Assembly: GCF_900119365.1 (NCBI RefSeq)
Contig: NZ_FPJO01000016.1
Coordinates: forward strand, 1 to 64,000
Length of the DNA stretch: 64,000 nucleotides
Direction of reading: 5' to 3'
Source: Streptomyces atratus
GTDB taxonomy: Bacteria; Actinomycetota; Actinomycetes; Streptomycetales; Streptomycetaceae
Both the position numbers and the translations under genes were made by a program. This document shows, piece by piece, positions 33,083-42,979 of this stretch. Below the pieces are notes generated by a model, which was not told the origin of the DNA, did no database searches, and saw nothing but the letters and a program-made list of their open reading frames with translations. The stretch's first letter is position 1. The number at the start of each line of letters is the position of its first letter.

Positions 33083-36000
33083 ATGAGCACCACCACTCGG
33101 GACGAGATCCTCGCCGGCGAGCAGCGGGCGGTGGACCACGCGTACGACTGCTACACCACGAAACTGGCTGAACTGAGCGGCACCTCGGCCGCCACCGCCT
33201 CGGCGAGCGGCAAGGACGGGATCGCCAACCGGGCCGACGCGGAGGCTCGCGCAGAGGCCTACGGAGGGCTCGGCGACGAAGCCCTGGTCTTTTCCCGCGT
33301 CGACGCGCCGGAAGACCCGGGAGGAGACCCCCGTCCCTGGTACATCGGGCGCCGCGGCGTGCACGACGCCTCGCACGAGCCGGTGGTCCTGATGTGGACC
33401 AGCCCCCTGGCGAAGAAGTGGATCGAGACCCGGCCCGAGAACCCGGGCGAGGTGGTCCTGCGTCGGCAGCTCCGCTGCGTGCAGCAGATCGTCGAGAGTT
33501 ATTTCGACGAGATCTCCCTGCCGACGCCCGCTCCCGTGCCCTCGGCCGTACCCGAGCCCGCCGCCGTACCGGAGCCCCGTCAGGCCGTCGACGACAGCGC
33601 GGCGGATGAGATGGACGCGTCCCCCGCCCCGGAGCGTACGTCGGCCCCCACCCCTGGCGATGTCGTACGACGCCAGCGGCGGAAGACGCTCCAGCCGGAC
33701 GACTTCCTGCTGCGGGAGCTCCAGCGCTCGCGCGGCGGCCGGATGCGGGACATCGTCGAGACCATCCGCCGTGACCAGATGGAGCTGGTCACCGGCTCGC
33801 CCTCGGACATCCTCGTCGTGCAGGGCGGCCCTGGTACCGGCAAGTCGGCGGTCGGTCTCCACCGGGTGACCTGGCTCGTCAACAACGAGCACTTCAGGGC
33901 CCAGGACATCCTCGTCATCGGCCCCCATCAGCGGTTCCTCGACTATGTCGGACAGGTCCTCCCCACCCTCGGCACCCGGGACGTCAACGCCGTCCAGCTG
34001 GACCGCCTGTGGGAGGGCGAGATTCTCGGCACCGACTCCCCGAAGGCGCGCCTCGTGAAGTCGGACGAGCGCATGGCGGCCGTGCTGCGGCGCCGCGTCG
34101 AGAGCGACTACCGCCCTGAGGCTCTCGACGCCCTCACCGTCGACCCCTCTTTCGAGGGCGACGAGCCCGCGATCGTCGTCACCGCCGGCAGTACGACCCT
34201 TCGCGTGCCGAAGACCGAGGTCCTCGCCCTCCTCGACCGGGCCCGGACCGGCGACGGGCCCTTCCGGGAGCGGCGCGACCGTTTCCGCGGCCTCTTCGTC
34301 GACCGGCTCCTCCAGGAGCTCGCCGACATCGCGCCGCGCCGCGGGCAGGCCGGTACGATCCGCCGCGACCTGGAACGCAACCGCCGGGTCGAGCGCCTTG
34401 TCGAACGCGTCTGGTCGTCCCCCGGCCCCCGGGAGGCCTTGCGCAGCCTCTACGACTCGGCCGACCTCCTCCGGGACTGCGCCGACGGCATCCTCGACGA
34501 GGACGAGCAGGCGGCCCTGCTGCGGGCCCGCGCTGCCAACGCCGACGCAGATCCGTGGACCCTCGACGACCACGTCTGCCTCGAAGAGCTCCGAGTGCTG
34601 ATCAGCGGCGACACCCCACCGCGATACGGCCACATCGTCGTCGACGAGGCCCAGGACCTGACGCCCATGCAGGCCCGCTCCCTACGGCGGCGCTGTGCCG
34701 TGGGCGGCTCCATGACCGTCCTGGGCGACCTCGCGCAGGCGACGGGCGCCCACATCCCGACGAGCTGGGACCTGCTCGGCGCGCTCCTCTCCGACCACGG
34801 CGACTGGAGCGTGGCTCAGCTCACCACCAGCTACCGCGTTCCTGCCGAGATCATGGAGTTCGTTGCTCCGCTCGCACGGACGATCGCTCCGGCCCTGCCG
34901 TACCCGCAGGCTGTCCGGGAGGCGGGAGCGAACGTCGTACGGACCGTGGCGACCGAGCCGTGGAAGCTGCTCGACGACACCGTCGCCCACGTGGCCCGGC
35001 TTGTGGACACCAGTGATGGCAGCACCCCCCGCTCCGTGGCCGTCATCGTTCCCGACGACTCGGACTGGCTGGACGCCATCAGCCGCAGGATCGGCGAGGA
35101 CGGCGACGTCGGCGAGCGGAACCGCGAGGCCGTCTCCGTGCTGGCCGCAGCCCAGGTCAAGGGTATGGAGTACGACCACGTCCTGGTCGTCGAGCCCGCA
35201 ACGATCGCCGACCGCGGTCCCGCCGGGCTGCGCCAGTTGTACGTGGCCCTCACCCGCAGCACCCAGAGCCTGACCGTCCTGCACACCGCCCCGCTGCCGG
35301 AGGCGCTCACCGGTTCCGGGGACGCCCAGGCACCGACGGTGCCCCATGCCCGGCCGGAGGGCGGCGAGGTCGGAAGGCTTCCCCGGATCGGTGCTGATGT
35401 CCGGGTCGAGGTCGTGGACCGGGCCCCGGGCGGTCGCTTCAAGGTCAAGCCGTTGTCGCCGGTGATCGACCGACCACTCGTCCTCACCGTCCGCCATGGA
35501 TCGGTTCCTCCGCTGCGGGGCGAGAAGCTGGACTGCTGGGTGCTTGCCAACGAGACGACCCAGACGGTACTCACTGCCGACCAGCGCGGTCGGTCGCCCG
35601 TTTCAGAGCGGATGGCAGGGCGCTACCTCGCCGCACTGGATGTTCTCGGAGAACTGACCGAGAGCGACGGCGACGTCCCCGACGCCCGCAACCGGCTCTC
35701 CGAACTCCAAGGCATGGCCAACCGCATCCTCCGACGGGACCAGGCCGACTGGGTTGACGTGCTCCACCTGTTCGGCGATCCGAACAGAGAACGACTCGGA
35801 GTTCTTCGCGACCTCGCCGCGACAACCAACCGTGCGCTCAAGGAGGGCACTTTCGACGTGGACCGGCTCGCGGAGGGGCTGGCAGCTTCCGATTGGGCGG
35901 GGCCTCTCGCTGAAGCGCGGCGAGAGCTCCAGGAGCGCTTCGGCGCGACGACGAAGCCTGACTCCGGCGGCGCGGTCCCCGTCGTCCCGACGCAACCCGA

Positions 36001-36487
36001 TCAGAAGGAAGAAGTGCAGATGACCACTGCGGACACCACCGCCGCAACACCGGCTGTGACTACGAAGGACGGCTTCCTTCGCGCGCTGGAGACGGCCGCC
36101 GGCACCGACCGCGCGTGCAAGAAGCACGAAGCGGTTCGTCACGCGCTGAAGGCATCGCTCCTCTGGGCGGACCTCCAGCCGGTCGACTCACCGATCGTCG
36201 ACGTCAGCTGCGTCACCCAGCACGGTCTCTTCCTCTACGAGGCCCTGGGCGCAGGCTGCTCCGCCTATGCGGACCTGCGATCGGGCGCGACCCGCCTGCT
36301 CGAGATCAACCACACGCTGCCCGCGGCGGCCGACGGTCTCTACCTCGTTCTCTCCGAACCGCCTGCCGAGGACTGGTCTGCAGACACGATTCGCGACGTC
36401 TTCCGTGTCAATGTCATCTGGCGCAGCCCGGCCGGCTGGGGCGGCGAGAACGCAGACGTCGCTTTTGGCTCCTCCGGGGGTGAGTAA
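33083..36487 (+). CDS. HelD/UvrD-like superfamily 1 helicase with C-terminal extension
   Basis: A 1134-aa protein starting at ATG 33083 after AGGGAGGA. The N-terminal 100 residues (R-D-E-I-L-A-G-E-Q-R-A-V-D-H-A-Y) resemble the coiled-coil arm of HelD, which enters RNA polymerase and recycles stalled complexes. Walker A G-G-P-G-T-G-K-S lies near residue 248, D-E-A-Q-D-L near 521, T-S-Y-R-V-P near 585, and motifs V-K-G-M-E-Y and L-Y-V-A-L-T-R-S follow. These are the SF1 helicase set. HelD proteins end soon after; this one continues about 370 residues with a linker and a globular tail. It may act on RNA polymerase, possibly giving rifamycin tolerance as HelR does, but this is inference. Confidence 0.85.
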   Translation: MSTTTRDEILAGEQRAVDHAYDCYTTKLAELSGTSAATASASGKDGIANRADAEARAEAYGGLGDEALVFSRVDAPEDPGGDPRPWYIGRRGVHDASHEPVVLMWTSPLAKKWIETRPENPGEVVLRRQLRCVQQIVESYFDEISLPTPAPVPSAVPEPAAVPEPRQAVDDSAADEMDASPAPERTSAPTPGDVVRRQRRKTLQPDDFLLRELQRSRGGRMRDIVETIRRDQMELVTGSPSDILVVQGGPGTGKSAVGLHRVTWLVNNEHFRAQDILVIGPHQRFLDYVGQVLPTLGTRDVNAVQLDRLWEGEILGTDSPKARLVKSDERMAAVLRRRVESDYRPEALDALTVDPSFEGDEPAIVVTAGSTTLRVPKTEVLALLDRARTGDGPFRERRDRFRGLFVDRLLQELADIAPRRGQAGTIRRDLERNRRVERLVERVWSSPGPREALRSLYDSADLLRDCADGILDEDEQAALLRARAANADADPWTLDDHVCLEELRVLISGDTPPRYGHIVVDEAQDLTPMQARSLRRRCAVGGSMTVLGDLAQATGAHIPTSWDLLGALLSDHGDWSVAQLTTSYRVPAEIMEFVAPLARTIAPALPYPQAVREAGANVVRTVATEPWKLLDDTVAHVARLVDTSDGSTPRSVAVIVPDDSDWLDAISRRIGEDGDVGERNREAVSVLAAAQVKGMEYDHVLVVEPATIADRGPAGLRQLYVALTRSTQSLTVLHTAPLPEALTGSGDAQAPTVPHARPEGGEVGRLPRIGADVRVEVVDRAPGGRFKVKPLSPVIDRPLVLTVRHGSVPPLRGEKLDCWVLANETTQTVLTADQRGRSPVSERMAGRYLAALDVLGELTESDGDVPDARNRLSELQGMANRILRRDQADWVDVLHLFGDPNRERLGVLRDLAATTNRALKEGTFDVDRLAEGLAASDWAGPLAEARRELQERFGATTKPDSGGAVPVVPTQPDQKEEVQMTTADTTAATPAVTTKDGFLRALETAAGTDRACKKHEAVRHALKASLLWADLQPVDSPIVDVSCVTQHGLFLYEALGAGCSAYADLRSGATRLLEINHTLPAAADGLYLVLSEPPAEDWSADTIRDVFRVNVIWRSPAGWGGENADVAFGSSGGE

Positions 36488-36689
36488 TTGTCAATAGTTT
36501 TCGATCAGTTCGCACCTGCGCCCTGCCGGAGCGGACGACGCAGGCACAGGTGGTGCCGCGTGGGTTGGTGGTGCAGTCGAGCGGCATCCGCGACCCGCAC
36601 GCTCCGCAGTGCGGCAGTCCCGTTGTGCGCGTGAACCGGTGTGCAGCATTACGGCACTGCGCGGAGGTCTTGGCCACTAGCATCGCGGT

Positions 36690-37802
36690 ATGGCAGATCC
36701 CTCGGACTACGAGCTCGCGGCATGGCGTGACATCCAACGGTTCAAGGGTCGCCCACTGTCACGAGCGATGAGAAACGCCGGTGAGCAAGTGGCCACCGGC
36801 GCCGCGGAACTCGGCAAGCGTGCCACGAAGTACCTGGAGAACCACCCACGGGCTCAATCGGCGGTTTCGCGTGGGCAGGAAGTCGCTGCCAAGGGCGCTC
36901 GCAAGGTCAGCGCCGGGGCTCACGGAGCCGTCGACGCCCTCCCCGACTGGAGCGGCACCGCTCTTCAGTCCATGCGGCAGACGGTGGGACGGGTCTCGCG
37001 AGCGGGGCTCTCCTCCAAACGCGTGGTGACGCTCCACAAGAAGCGCGGGCACGACATCGCATCGCTGTCCGATCTGCGCCGCCTCGACCTCGAGCAGATC
37101 GACGCTGTCCGTGGACGAGCGGCGAGTTGGTACTACCCGGCCGCCGCAGCGCTCTCGGGAGCGGGTGCAGGGCTCGTGATCTCCGGAGGGCAGCTCGCCG
37201 TCGCCGCCTCCGCCGGCGCCGCGGCAGCGCCTTCAGGAGGTGCAATCGTCGGCGCTTTCACCGCTGATGCCGCGGTCGTCCTCGGACTCGCGTCTCGCTC
37301 CGTCGGCCAGATCTCGCTGCTCTACGGCTATGACCCCGAAGAGCCCGCCGAGAAGCTCTTCGTGATGTCTGTCGTCAACGCCGGGACGGCGACGTCGGCC
37401 ACCGCCAAGAGCGCTGCGATGGCCGACATCTCACGGCTCACCCAAGCACTCGTCCGCGGCAAGGCATGGGACGTCCTGAACGAGGCAGTTGTCGCCAAGG
37501 TCTCCACGCGGTTCGCGAAGGCATTCGGCTTTCGCCTCACCAAGAAGGGACTCGGCAAGGCCGTACCCGCGTTCGGGATCCTCGTCGGAGGCACCCTCAA
37601 CTGGACCACCCTGGAGGCGATCGTCGACGCCGCCGACACGGCGTACCGGCGGCGGTTCCTCCTTGAGAAGTACCCACATCTCGGTGACGGGGAAGAATCC
37701 GGATCGTTCCCCGATGTCGGCCCGGACACCCCGGACGACGCCGACGAGGAGATCAGCTTGCTCGGCGAGCTCGCAGAGGCGGGCGGACCCGACCTCCGCT
37801 GA
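36690..37802 (+). CDS. EcsC-family protein
   Basis: A 370-aa protein. The N-terminal 100 residues are basic and helical. Residues 150-205 contain two Gly/Ala-rich hydrophobic segments (Y-P-A-A-A-A-L-S-G-A-G-A-G-L, then a second with A-A-V-V-L-G-L-A-S-R). These are followed by I-S-L-L-Y-G-Y-D-P-E-E-P-A-E-K-L-F-V-M-S-V, a clear EcsC signature. A further Gly-rich hairpin (A-F-G-I-L-V-G-G-T-L-N-W) comes near residue 300. It probably associates with the membrane. EcsC was named from the B. subtilis ecs locus but has no defined reaction. The tail is acidic. Confidence 0.85.
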   Translation: MADPSDYELAAWRDIQRFKGRPLSRAMRNAGEQVATGAAELGKRATKYLENHPRAQSAVSRGQEVAAKGARKVSAGAHGAVDALPDWSGTALQSMRQTVGRVSRAGLSSKRVVTLHKKRGHDIASLSDLRRLDLEQIDAVRGRAASWYYPAAAALSGAGAGLVISGGQLAVAASAGAAAAPSGGAIVGAFTADAAVVLGLASRSVGQISLLYGYDPEEPAEKLFVMSVVNAGTATSATAKSAAMADISRLTQALVRGKAWDVLNEAVVAKVSTRFAKAFGFRLTKKGLGKAVPAFGILVGGTLNWTTLEAIVDAADTAYRRRFLLEKYPHLGDGEESGSFPDVGPDTPDDADEEISLLGELAEAGGPDLR

Positions 37803-37874
37803 ACCGACGCGGTTCACATGCCCGGCGCGGGTCGAAGAAGGGGTGCCGCCCTTGGGCTGCGCCGCTTCTTCCGC

Positions 37875-38840
37875 TCAGGCGGTGCGGCGGGTCTTGCGGC
37901 GGCGTACCGCGACGGCGGTGCCGCCACCGGCGGCGATCAGCGCGGCGGCCACACCGGCGATCGCCGCGGTGTTGTCGTTCGTTCCGGTCTCGGCGAGGTC
38001 GGAGCCCTTGGCCGCAGTCGGCTGGGCGCTGTTGGTCTTCATGGTCCTGTCGATCCAGCCCGCGTAGGCGGGCGCGCTGGTGTAGAGGCCGGGGCCCTGC
38101 GAGCACGGCACGTTCGGGGCGCCGGGCCCCGAGGTGACGCCGATCAGTTCCCAGCGGCCGTCCCGGCCCTTTTGGACCTGCGGTCCGCCGGAGTCCCCGA
38201 AGCACGCCATGGCCTTGGGCACGGTGGTGATGGTGCACAGCCGGGTCCGGTCCGCCCAGCCGGGCGCGCACTCGGACTCGGCGCCCCTGCGGGTGTTCAG
38301 TTCCTGCAGCCGGTCGGGGAACTTGAAGTCGGTGTCGACGGTGGTGCCGAAGCCCAGGAGCCGGGTCGGCGTGCCGGGCTTCCCTGCCTGCTTGGCGATC
38401 TTGATGGGTTGCTGGGCGACCGGGCGGTCCAGGCGTATCAGCGCGATGTCGTTCTTGTTGGCGGCCTTGTTGTCGCCGTTCACGTAGCCGGGGTGGACGA
38501 AGGTCCGGTCGATCTTCCGGACGGTGCCGCCGGACTTGCGGTGGTCGCTGCCGACCCGCACGATGCCGTCCAGCTTGATGCCCTCGACCTTCAGGCAGTG
38601 GGCCGCCGTCAGCACCCACTGCTGATCGATCAGCGACGCCCCACAGTTCCCGTCGATCAGACCCTGCTCCGGGGCCGACTCCGGGATGGTCGCCATGAAC
38701 GGGTAGCTCTCGGTGGAGTCCGACCCGTTGACGATGGCTGAGGCGCTGCCGGCCATGACGGTGGCGCAAGCCGCGGCGGCGAGAGCGCCGACGGCAGCGG
38801 TGCGGGCGGTACGGCGGCGCGACAATTTGAAGCTGAACAC
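37875..38840 (-). CDS. Secreted trypsin-like serine protease with LAETG sortase anchor
   Basis: A 321-aa exported protease from a GTG at 38840 (AAGGGAA upstream). A signal peptide with twin Arg (S-R-R-R-T-A-R-T-A-A) is followed by I-V-N-G, the mature N-terminus of trypsin-like enzymes. The catalytic triad is visible: T-A-A-H-C (His), N-D-I-A-L-I (Asp) and G-D-S-G-G-P (Ser). After the protease domain come L-A-E-T-G-T-N, a hydrophobic helix and R-R-R-K-T-R-R, a complete class E sortase sorting signal. The enzyme should therefore be fixed to the cell wall instead of released. A substrate is not evident. Confidence 0.92.
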   Translation of the reverse strand: MFSFKLSRRRTARTAAVGALAAAACATVMAGSASAIVNGSDSTESYPFMATIPESAPEQGLIDGNCGASLIDQQWVLTAAHCLKVEGIKLDGIVRVGSDHRKSGGTVRKIDRTFVHPGYVNGDNKAANKNDIALIRLDRPVAQQPIKIAKQAGKPGTPTRLLGFGTTVDTDFKFPDRLQELNTRRGAESECAPGWADRTRLCTITTVPKAMACFGDSGGPQVQKGRDGRWELIGVTSGPGAPNVPCSQGPGLYTSAPAYAGWIDRTMKTNSAQPTAAKGSDLAETGTNDNTAAIAGVAAALIAAGGGTAVAVRRRKTRRTA

Positions 38841-39269
38841 AGAGGTTCCCTTTTGCTTGGTGGATCCGTATGCATTCAGCCTCGTTGTCTGAAACCTGCC
38901 GCACCATCCGGGCAACAGGCCGGTCGATGGTATGGCCGGCCCCCCTCTCCGTACTGGGGAAAACGTGTCCGCCCGGTGGGGAGGCCGGTGCGGGGGAGAG
39001 GTTCGTAAGGGGGCTGTTCGTGAGGGGAGTTGGGGGTGGGCGTACGGTTCTGACTGACCAGCAAGAACCGTTGTTCAACATGCGCGGGGGTGTTCCCGCA
39101 TGCCCGCATGCCGTGTCCGCACCGCACCGCACCGCGGATTCCGGCGCCTCTCGGGGGTGCCGGGTGTTGCCGTACGGGCGGCCGGGGGAAGCGGCGTGGT
39201 GCGGGGTCGGGAGCCCCCGGGCCCGGACGTCGGGTGGCGCCTGACCGACGCCGCCCCGAAGGACCCCCC
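38841..39269. other. Divergent intergenic region
   Basis: About 430 bases between the protease and the TlpA-like gene, expected to hold both promoters. GAAGGA at 39258 is the ribosome site of the TlpA-like gene. No operator is recognised. Confidence 0.45.
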
Positions 39270-39857
39270 ATGAAACGCCCTCTTGTTCCCTTTCTGGCCG
39301 CCCTTGCCTGTGCCGTCGCGCTCATCGTCGGGATCTCGATCGGAGGCAGTCCGGGTACGCCCGCGGGCTTCCACCGCGGCAAGGACGGCACGCTGACGAT
39401 AGACAGTGCGCACCGTCCCGCCGCGCCGGACCTCATCGGGATGGATGCCGACGGGCGCCCGGTGCGGCTCGCCGACTACGCGGGGAAGACCGTCGTGGTC
39501 AACGCGTGGGCCTCCTGGTGCGAACCCTGCCGCAAGGAGACCCCGGCCCTGGTGCGCTACCACGAGAAGATGAAGGACCGGGGCGTCGTCGTCCTGGGGC
39601 TGAACCGGGACGGTTCCGCCAATGCGGCGCGCGCCTTCGCCCGTGAGTTCCACATGCCCTACCCCAGCGTTCTCGACCCCGGGGGCAAGCACTTCCTCTC
39701 GCTGCCCAAGGGTGTGCTGAACACCCAGGGGCTGCCCGTCACCCTTGTCGTGGACGAGCGGGGGCGGGTCGCCGCCACGGTGTCCGGGCCCCTTGGTGAA
39801 GGGACGCTGGAGGGCCTTGTCGCCGCCGCACGGGCCGGTTCCCCTGCCGCGCGCTGA
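39270..39857 (+). CDS. TlpA/ResA-like membrane-anchored thiol-disulfide oxidoreductase
   Basis: A 195-aa protein with an uncleaved N-terminal helix (residues 5-25) anchoring a thioredoxin fold outside the membrane. The active site W-A-S-W-C-E-P-C-R-K has the W-C-x-x-C motif near residues 91-94. L-P-V-T-L-V-V-D near 166 holds the cis-Pro of the fold. Such proteins reduce disulfides, for example during cytochrome c maturation or in extracytoplasmic metalloprotein assembly. GAAGGA precedes the ATG. The next gene (AMP-ligase) is on the same strand but 95 bases away and unrelated in function. Confidence 0.9.
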   Translation: MKRPLVPFLAALACAVALIVGISIGGSPGTPAGFHRGKDGTLTIDSAHRPAAPDLIGMDADGRPVRLADYAGKTVVVNAWASWCEPCRKETPALVRYHEKMKDRGVVVLGLNRDGSANAARAFAREFHMPYPSVLDPGGKHFLSLPKGVLNTQGLPVTLVVDERGRVAATVSGPLGEGTLEGLVAAARAGSPAAR

Positions 39858-39952
39858 GTGGGACGGGGCACCTTGACGGGGGGCGGGAGCGGGCATAGCG
39901 TCGCGAATGTACCGATGGCTGAGCAAGCGCTTAGATGCTGGAGAGGTCGTTC

Positions 39953-41680
39953 GTGCCGCACCCCGACCCCGCCCCCGCCGCCCCCGACCGTGCCCCGATG
40001 GACGCCGGGCGTATCGAAGCCGCGCTGACCGGGCCGGGAGCCCCGTTCGCCGTGGTGCGGGTGGAGGACGGGGTGCACGCCGGCTCGCTCGTGTACGCGG
40101 ACGGGCCGAGGACGCTCCGTGAGTTCGTGGAGACCACCTGGGCCTTCGGGGACCGGCCGTTCCTGATCTCGGGGGAGCGCAGCTACTCGTACGCCGAGTT
40201 CTTCGCCGCCGCCTCCGCGCTGGCGTGCCGGATGACCGGGACGTACGGGCTGCGCCGGGGCGACCGGGCTGTTGTCGCGATGCGCAACCACCCCGAGTGG
40301 CAGATCGCCTTCTGGGCGGCGCAGCTGGCCGGCCTGGTCGCCGTACCGCTCAACGCCTGGTGGACCGAGGACGAGTTCGCGTACGCGCTGGACGACTGCG
40401 GGCCGCGGCTGCTCCTGGTGGACGGGGAGCGGCTGCCCGGGGTCGCCGGGTGGGCGGCGGAGAACGGGGCGCGCGTGCTCGTCTTCCACGGGGAGGAGAC
40501 GGTCCCGGAGGGTGTCGAGCGGTACGAGGACCTGCCCGCACCCGATCCGCTCGCCGCGCCCCCCGAGGTCGAGATCCGGCCCGAGGACGACGCGACGATC
40601 ATCTACACCTCCGGCACCACCGGCCGGCCCAAGGGTGCGGTCGCCACCCATCTCGCCCAGGTGGGGGCGGCGATCAACCCGCGGTTCCATGCGGCGGCCT
40701 CCGCGCTCGGCCGCGGGGCCATCCCGGGGCAGGGGCCCGCCCCGGTGTCGCTGCTGACGTTCCCGTTCTTCCACGTCGCCGCGTTCACCGGCTTCTACGC
40801 GGCGATGGCGGCGGGCGGCGCCCTCGTCCTGATGCGGAAGTGGGACGCCGAGGAGGCGCTGCGGCTGATCCGCGCACACGGCGTCACCCACTACGCCGGT
40901 GTCCCGGCGACCGCGCTCCAGCTGCTCGCCGCGGCCGAGCAGGCGGGCGACGGCCTGGAGAGTCTGCAGATGCTGAACACCGGCGGGGCCGCCGCCCCGC
41001 CCGATCTGGTCGCCCGGCTGACCGCCCGGCACGGCGACCGCATCGAACCCCGCAACGGCTACGGGCTGACCGAGACCAGCGGCGGTGTCCTGGCGAACTT
41101 CGGCGCCGAGTACCGGCTCCACCCGGACAGCGTCGGCCGTCCGACCCCCACCACTGAGGTGCGGATCGCCGGGCCCGCGGGCGAGACGCTGCCCGAGGGC
41201 GAGGTCGGTGAGCTGTGGCTGCGCGGTCAGTCCCTGGCCCGCGGCTACTGGCGCGACGAGGCGGCGACCGCGCGGGCGTTCGCCGGCGGATGGTTCCGTA
41301 CCGGTGATCTCGCGGTGGTGCGGGAGGGGCGGGTCGACGTCGTCGACCGGATCAAGGACATGGTGATCCGCGGCGGGGAGAACGTGTACTGCGTGGAGGT
41401 CGAGGCGGTGCTGCACGACCACCCGGACATCGAGGACGCGGCGGTGCTGGGGGTGGCGCACCCGGTCCTGGGCGAGGAGGTCGCCGCCGTCGTCCGGCTG
41501 CGGGCCGGTGCCACTGTCACGGCCGAGGAGCTGAGGGCGCACGTCGGGCGCAGTCTGGCCGCGTTCAAGGTTCCGGCCCATGTGCTCGTACGGGAGGAGC
41601 CGCTGCCCCGGAATCCGACCGGGAAGATTCTCAAGCGTGAGCTGCGCGGGACCGTCGATGCGGAGGTCCGGGGCGGGTGA
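39953..41680 (+). CDS. Class I adenylate-forming acyl-CoA synthetase
   Basis: A 575-aa AMP-binding enzyme that activates a carboxylic acid with ATP and transfers it to CoA. Motifs: I-I-Y-T-S-G-T-T-G-R-P-K-G (P-loop, near residue 219), N-G-Y-G-L-T-E-T-S (A5), F-R-T-G-D-L-A (A7), R-I-K-D-M-V-I-R-G-G-E-N-V (A8), and the C-terminal lysine in N-P-T-G-K-I-L-K. I prefer GTG 39953 because GGAGAGG is six bases before it; ATG 39935 is in frame. Substrate class (medium or long fatty acid) cannot be read from the sequence with certainty. Confidence 0.9.
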   Translation: MPHPDPAPAAPDRAPMDAGRIEAALTGPGAPFAVVRVEDGVHAGSLVYADGPRTLREFVETTWAFGDRPFLISGERSYSYAEFFAAASALACRMTGTYGLRRGDRAVVAMRNHPEWQIAFWAAQLAGLVAVPLNAWWTEDEFAYALDDCGPRLLLVDGERLPGVAGWAAENGARVLVFHGEETVPEGVERYEDLPAPDPLAAPPEVEIRPEDDATIIYTSGTTGRPKGAVATHLAQVGAAINPRFHAAASALGRGAIPGQGPAPVSLLTFPFFHVAAFTGFYAAMAAGGALVLMRKWDAEEALRLIRAHGVTHYAGVPATALQLLAAAEQAGDGLESLQMLNTGGAAAPPDLVARLTARHGDRIEPRNGYGLTETSGGVLANFGAEYRLHPDSVGRPTPTTEVRIAGPAGETLPEGEVGELWLRGQSLARGYWRDEAATARAFAGGWFRTGDLAVVREGRVDVVDRIKDMVIRGGENVYCVEVEAVLHDHPDIEDAAVLGVAHPVLGEEVAAVVRLRAGATVTAEELRAHVGRSLAAFKVPAHVLVREEPLPRNPTGKILKRELRGTVDAEVRGG

Positions 41681-41701
41681 GTGGTGCGGGCGCGGGAGTT
41701 G

Positions 41702-42979
41702 TCAGGGGCGGGTCACGCGGATTCGGTAGTTGCCCTTCTTGTCCTTGTCGACCACGGATATGCGTATCCCGCGGGCCCGGTCGGTGAAGGTCTCGCCGGG
41801 CTGGAAGGTGGCGTCGGAGAGTTCGGCGTGCACATTGGGCAGCCGGGTGCAGCCGGTGCTGCCCTTGGTGCTGTCCGTGACGGACATCGGGCCCTGTCCG
41901 GTGTCGACGTCCGAGCTCACCTTGTAGATCAGTACGCCCGGCTTGCAGACCGCCTGGTCGTTGCCGGCCTTGGTGCGTACCTCCACCGCGTAACCGGACT
42001 TGCTGTTCAGCGGTATGAACGCCAGCTTGGTGCCGCCGCGGATGGCCAGCGGGCCGAGTACGTGGTCGCTGGTGCCGGACCGGGTGGCGCAGCTGATCTG
42101 GCTGTTGTCCAGCCAGCGGAGCTTCCACTTGTGCCAGCCCAGCAGGTCGTTGTCGGCCCCCCAGTCCTCGGACATGATGTCCCAGTGCCCGACCGAGCCG
42201 CCGCCCTCCATCGTGTACAGGTCGGGGAGGCCGAAGACATGGCCGTTCTCGTGCGGCAGGACGCGGAATCCGGTCTGTTTGAACGATCCCGAGCCGTCGT
42301 CCTGGCGGCTGTAGATGAAGGACGTGTTGGAGAGCGGGACGCCGTCCGCCCGCGGGGCGTCGTCGTTGCCGGAGAAGGTCACGGACAGGACGGTGTCCAG
42401 GGCGGAGGGCCCGGCGTTCGGTGTGACCAGGATGTTGACCAGGTCGTACGCGGCGAAGTCCACCTTGGGATCGGCGGTGGAGACGATGTCCTCGACGAGG
42501 TGGCGGTAGCCCGGTTCGTACGGTGAGCCTCGGTCCATCCCGTACTCGGAGAACGGCAGTGGCATCCGCAGCCAGGACTTCAGCGGGGTCTCGGGGACGT
42601 AGGTGAGCCGTCCGTACGACGCGGTCCGGAACCAGTCGGTGGTCTGCGGGAAGAATTCGGCGTACCGGTCCATCGCGGAACCGGCGCCCGGCGCGTCCGG
42701 GAAGTCGATCATCAGGGTGAGGGCGCGGACCTTGCCCGTGGAGCGGGCATAGCCCTCGGGTGTCGGCATGCCTTCCGACATCTGTACGCCCATGGTCGCG
42801 GGTATCCGGCACGGGGCTATGCCTGCCGGCCGGGCGGTGGCCACCGGGCCCGCCGAGGCTCTGCTGGCTATCGGGAGAGTGTTGCTGGCCGTGGCCATCG
42901 CGGCTATGACCAGGGCTGTTGCGGAGGCGAGCGCGATCGGGTGGCGGTGGTTGCGTATCCGGTGGCGGGGCTTTTGCAT
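41702..42979 (-). CDS. Secreted M6-family metalloprotease
   Basis: A 425-aa exported protease. The start at ATG 42979 (M-Q-K-P-R-H) leads a signal peptide with a basic region and a hydrophobic stretch (I-A-L-A-S-A-T-A-L-V-I-A-A-M-A). The zinc site is H-E-N-G-H-V-F-G-L-P-D-L-Y, the HExGH form of the M6 (immune inhibitor A-like) family. L-M-I-D-F-P-D is the typical entry strand of the domain. The C-terminal region has beta-rich sequence and a few Cys. It is divergent from the TetR gene at 43275. Confidence 0.9.
   Translation of the reverse strand: MQKPRHRIRNHRHPIALASATALVIAAMATASNTLPIASRASAGPVATARPAGIAPCRIPATMGVQMSEGMPTPEGYARSTGKVRALTLMIDFPDAPGAGSAMDRYAEFFPQTTDWFRTASYGRLTYVPETPLKSWLRMPLPFSEYGMDRGSPYEPGYRHLVEDIVSTADPKVDFAAYDLVNILVTPNAGPSALDTVLSVTFSGNDDAPRADGVPLSNTSFIYSRQDDGSGSFKQTGFRVLPHENGHVFGLPDLYTMEGGGSVGHWDIMSEDWGADNDLLGWHKWKLRWLDNSQISCATRSGTSDHVLGPLAIRGGTKLAFIPLNSKSGYAVEVRTKAGNDQAVCKPGVLIYKVSSDVDTGQGPMSVTDSTKGSTGCTRLPNVHAELSDATFQPGETFTDRARGIRISVVDKDKKGNYRIRVTRP

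Noticed and set aside
33023..34633. 536-aa minus-strand frame opposite the helicase
   Set aside because: Antisense shadow; the plus strand has a continuous set of SF1 helicase motifs.
39659..41581. 640-aa minus-strand frame opposite the acyl-CoA synthetase
   Set aside because: Shadow frame; the plus strand carries all adenylation-enzyme motifs.
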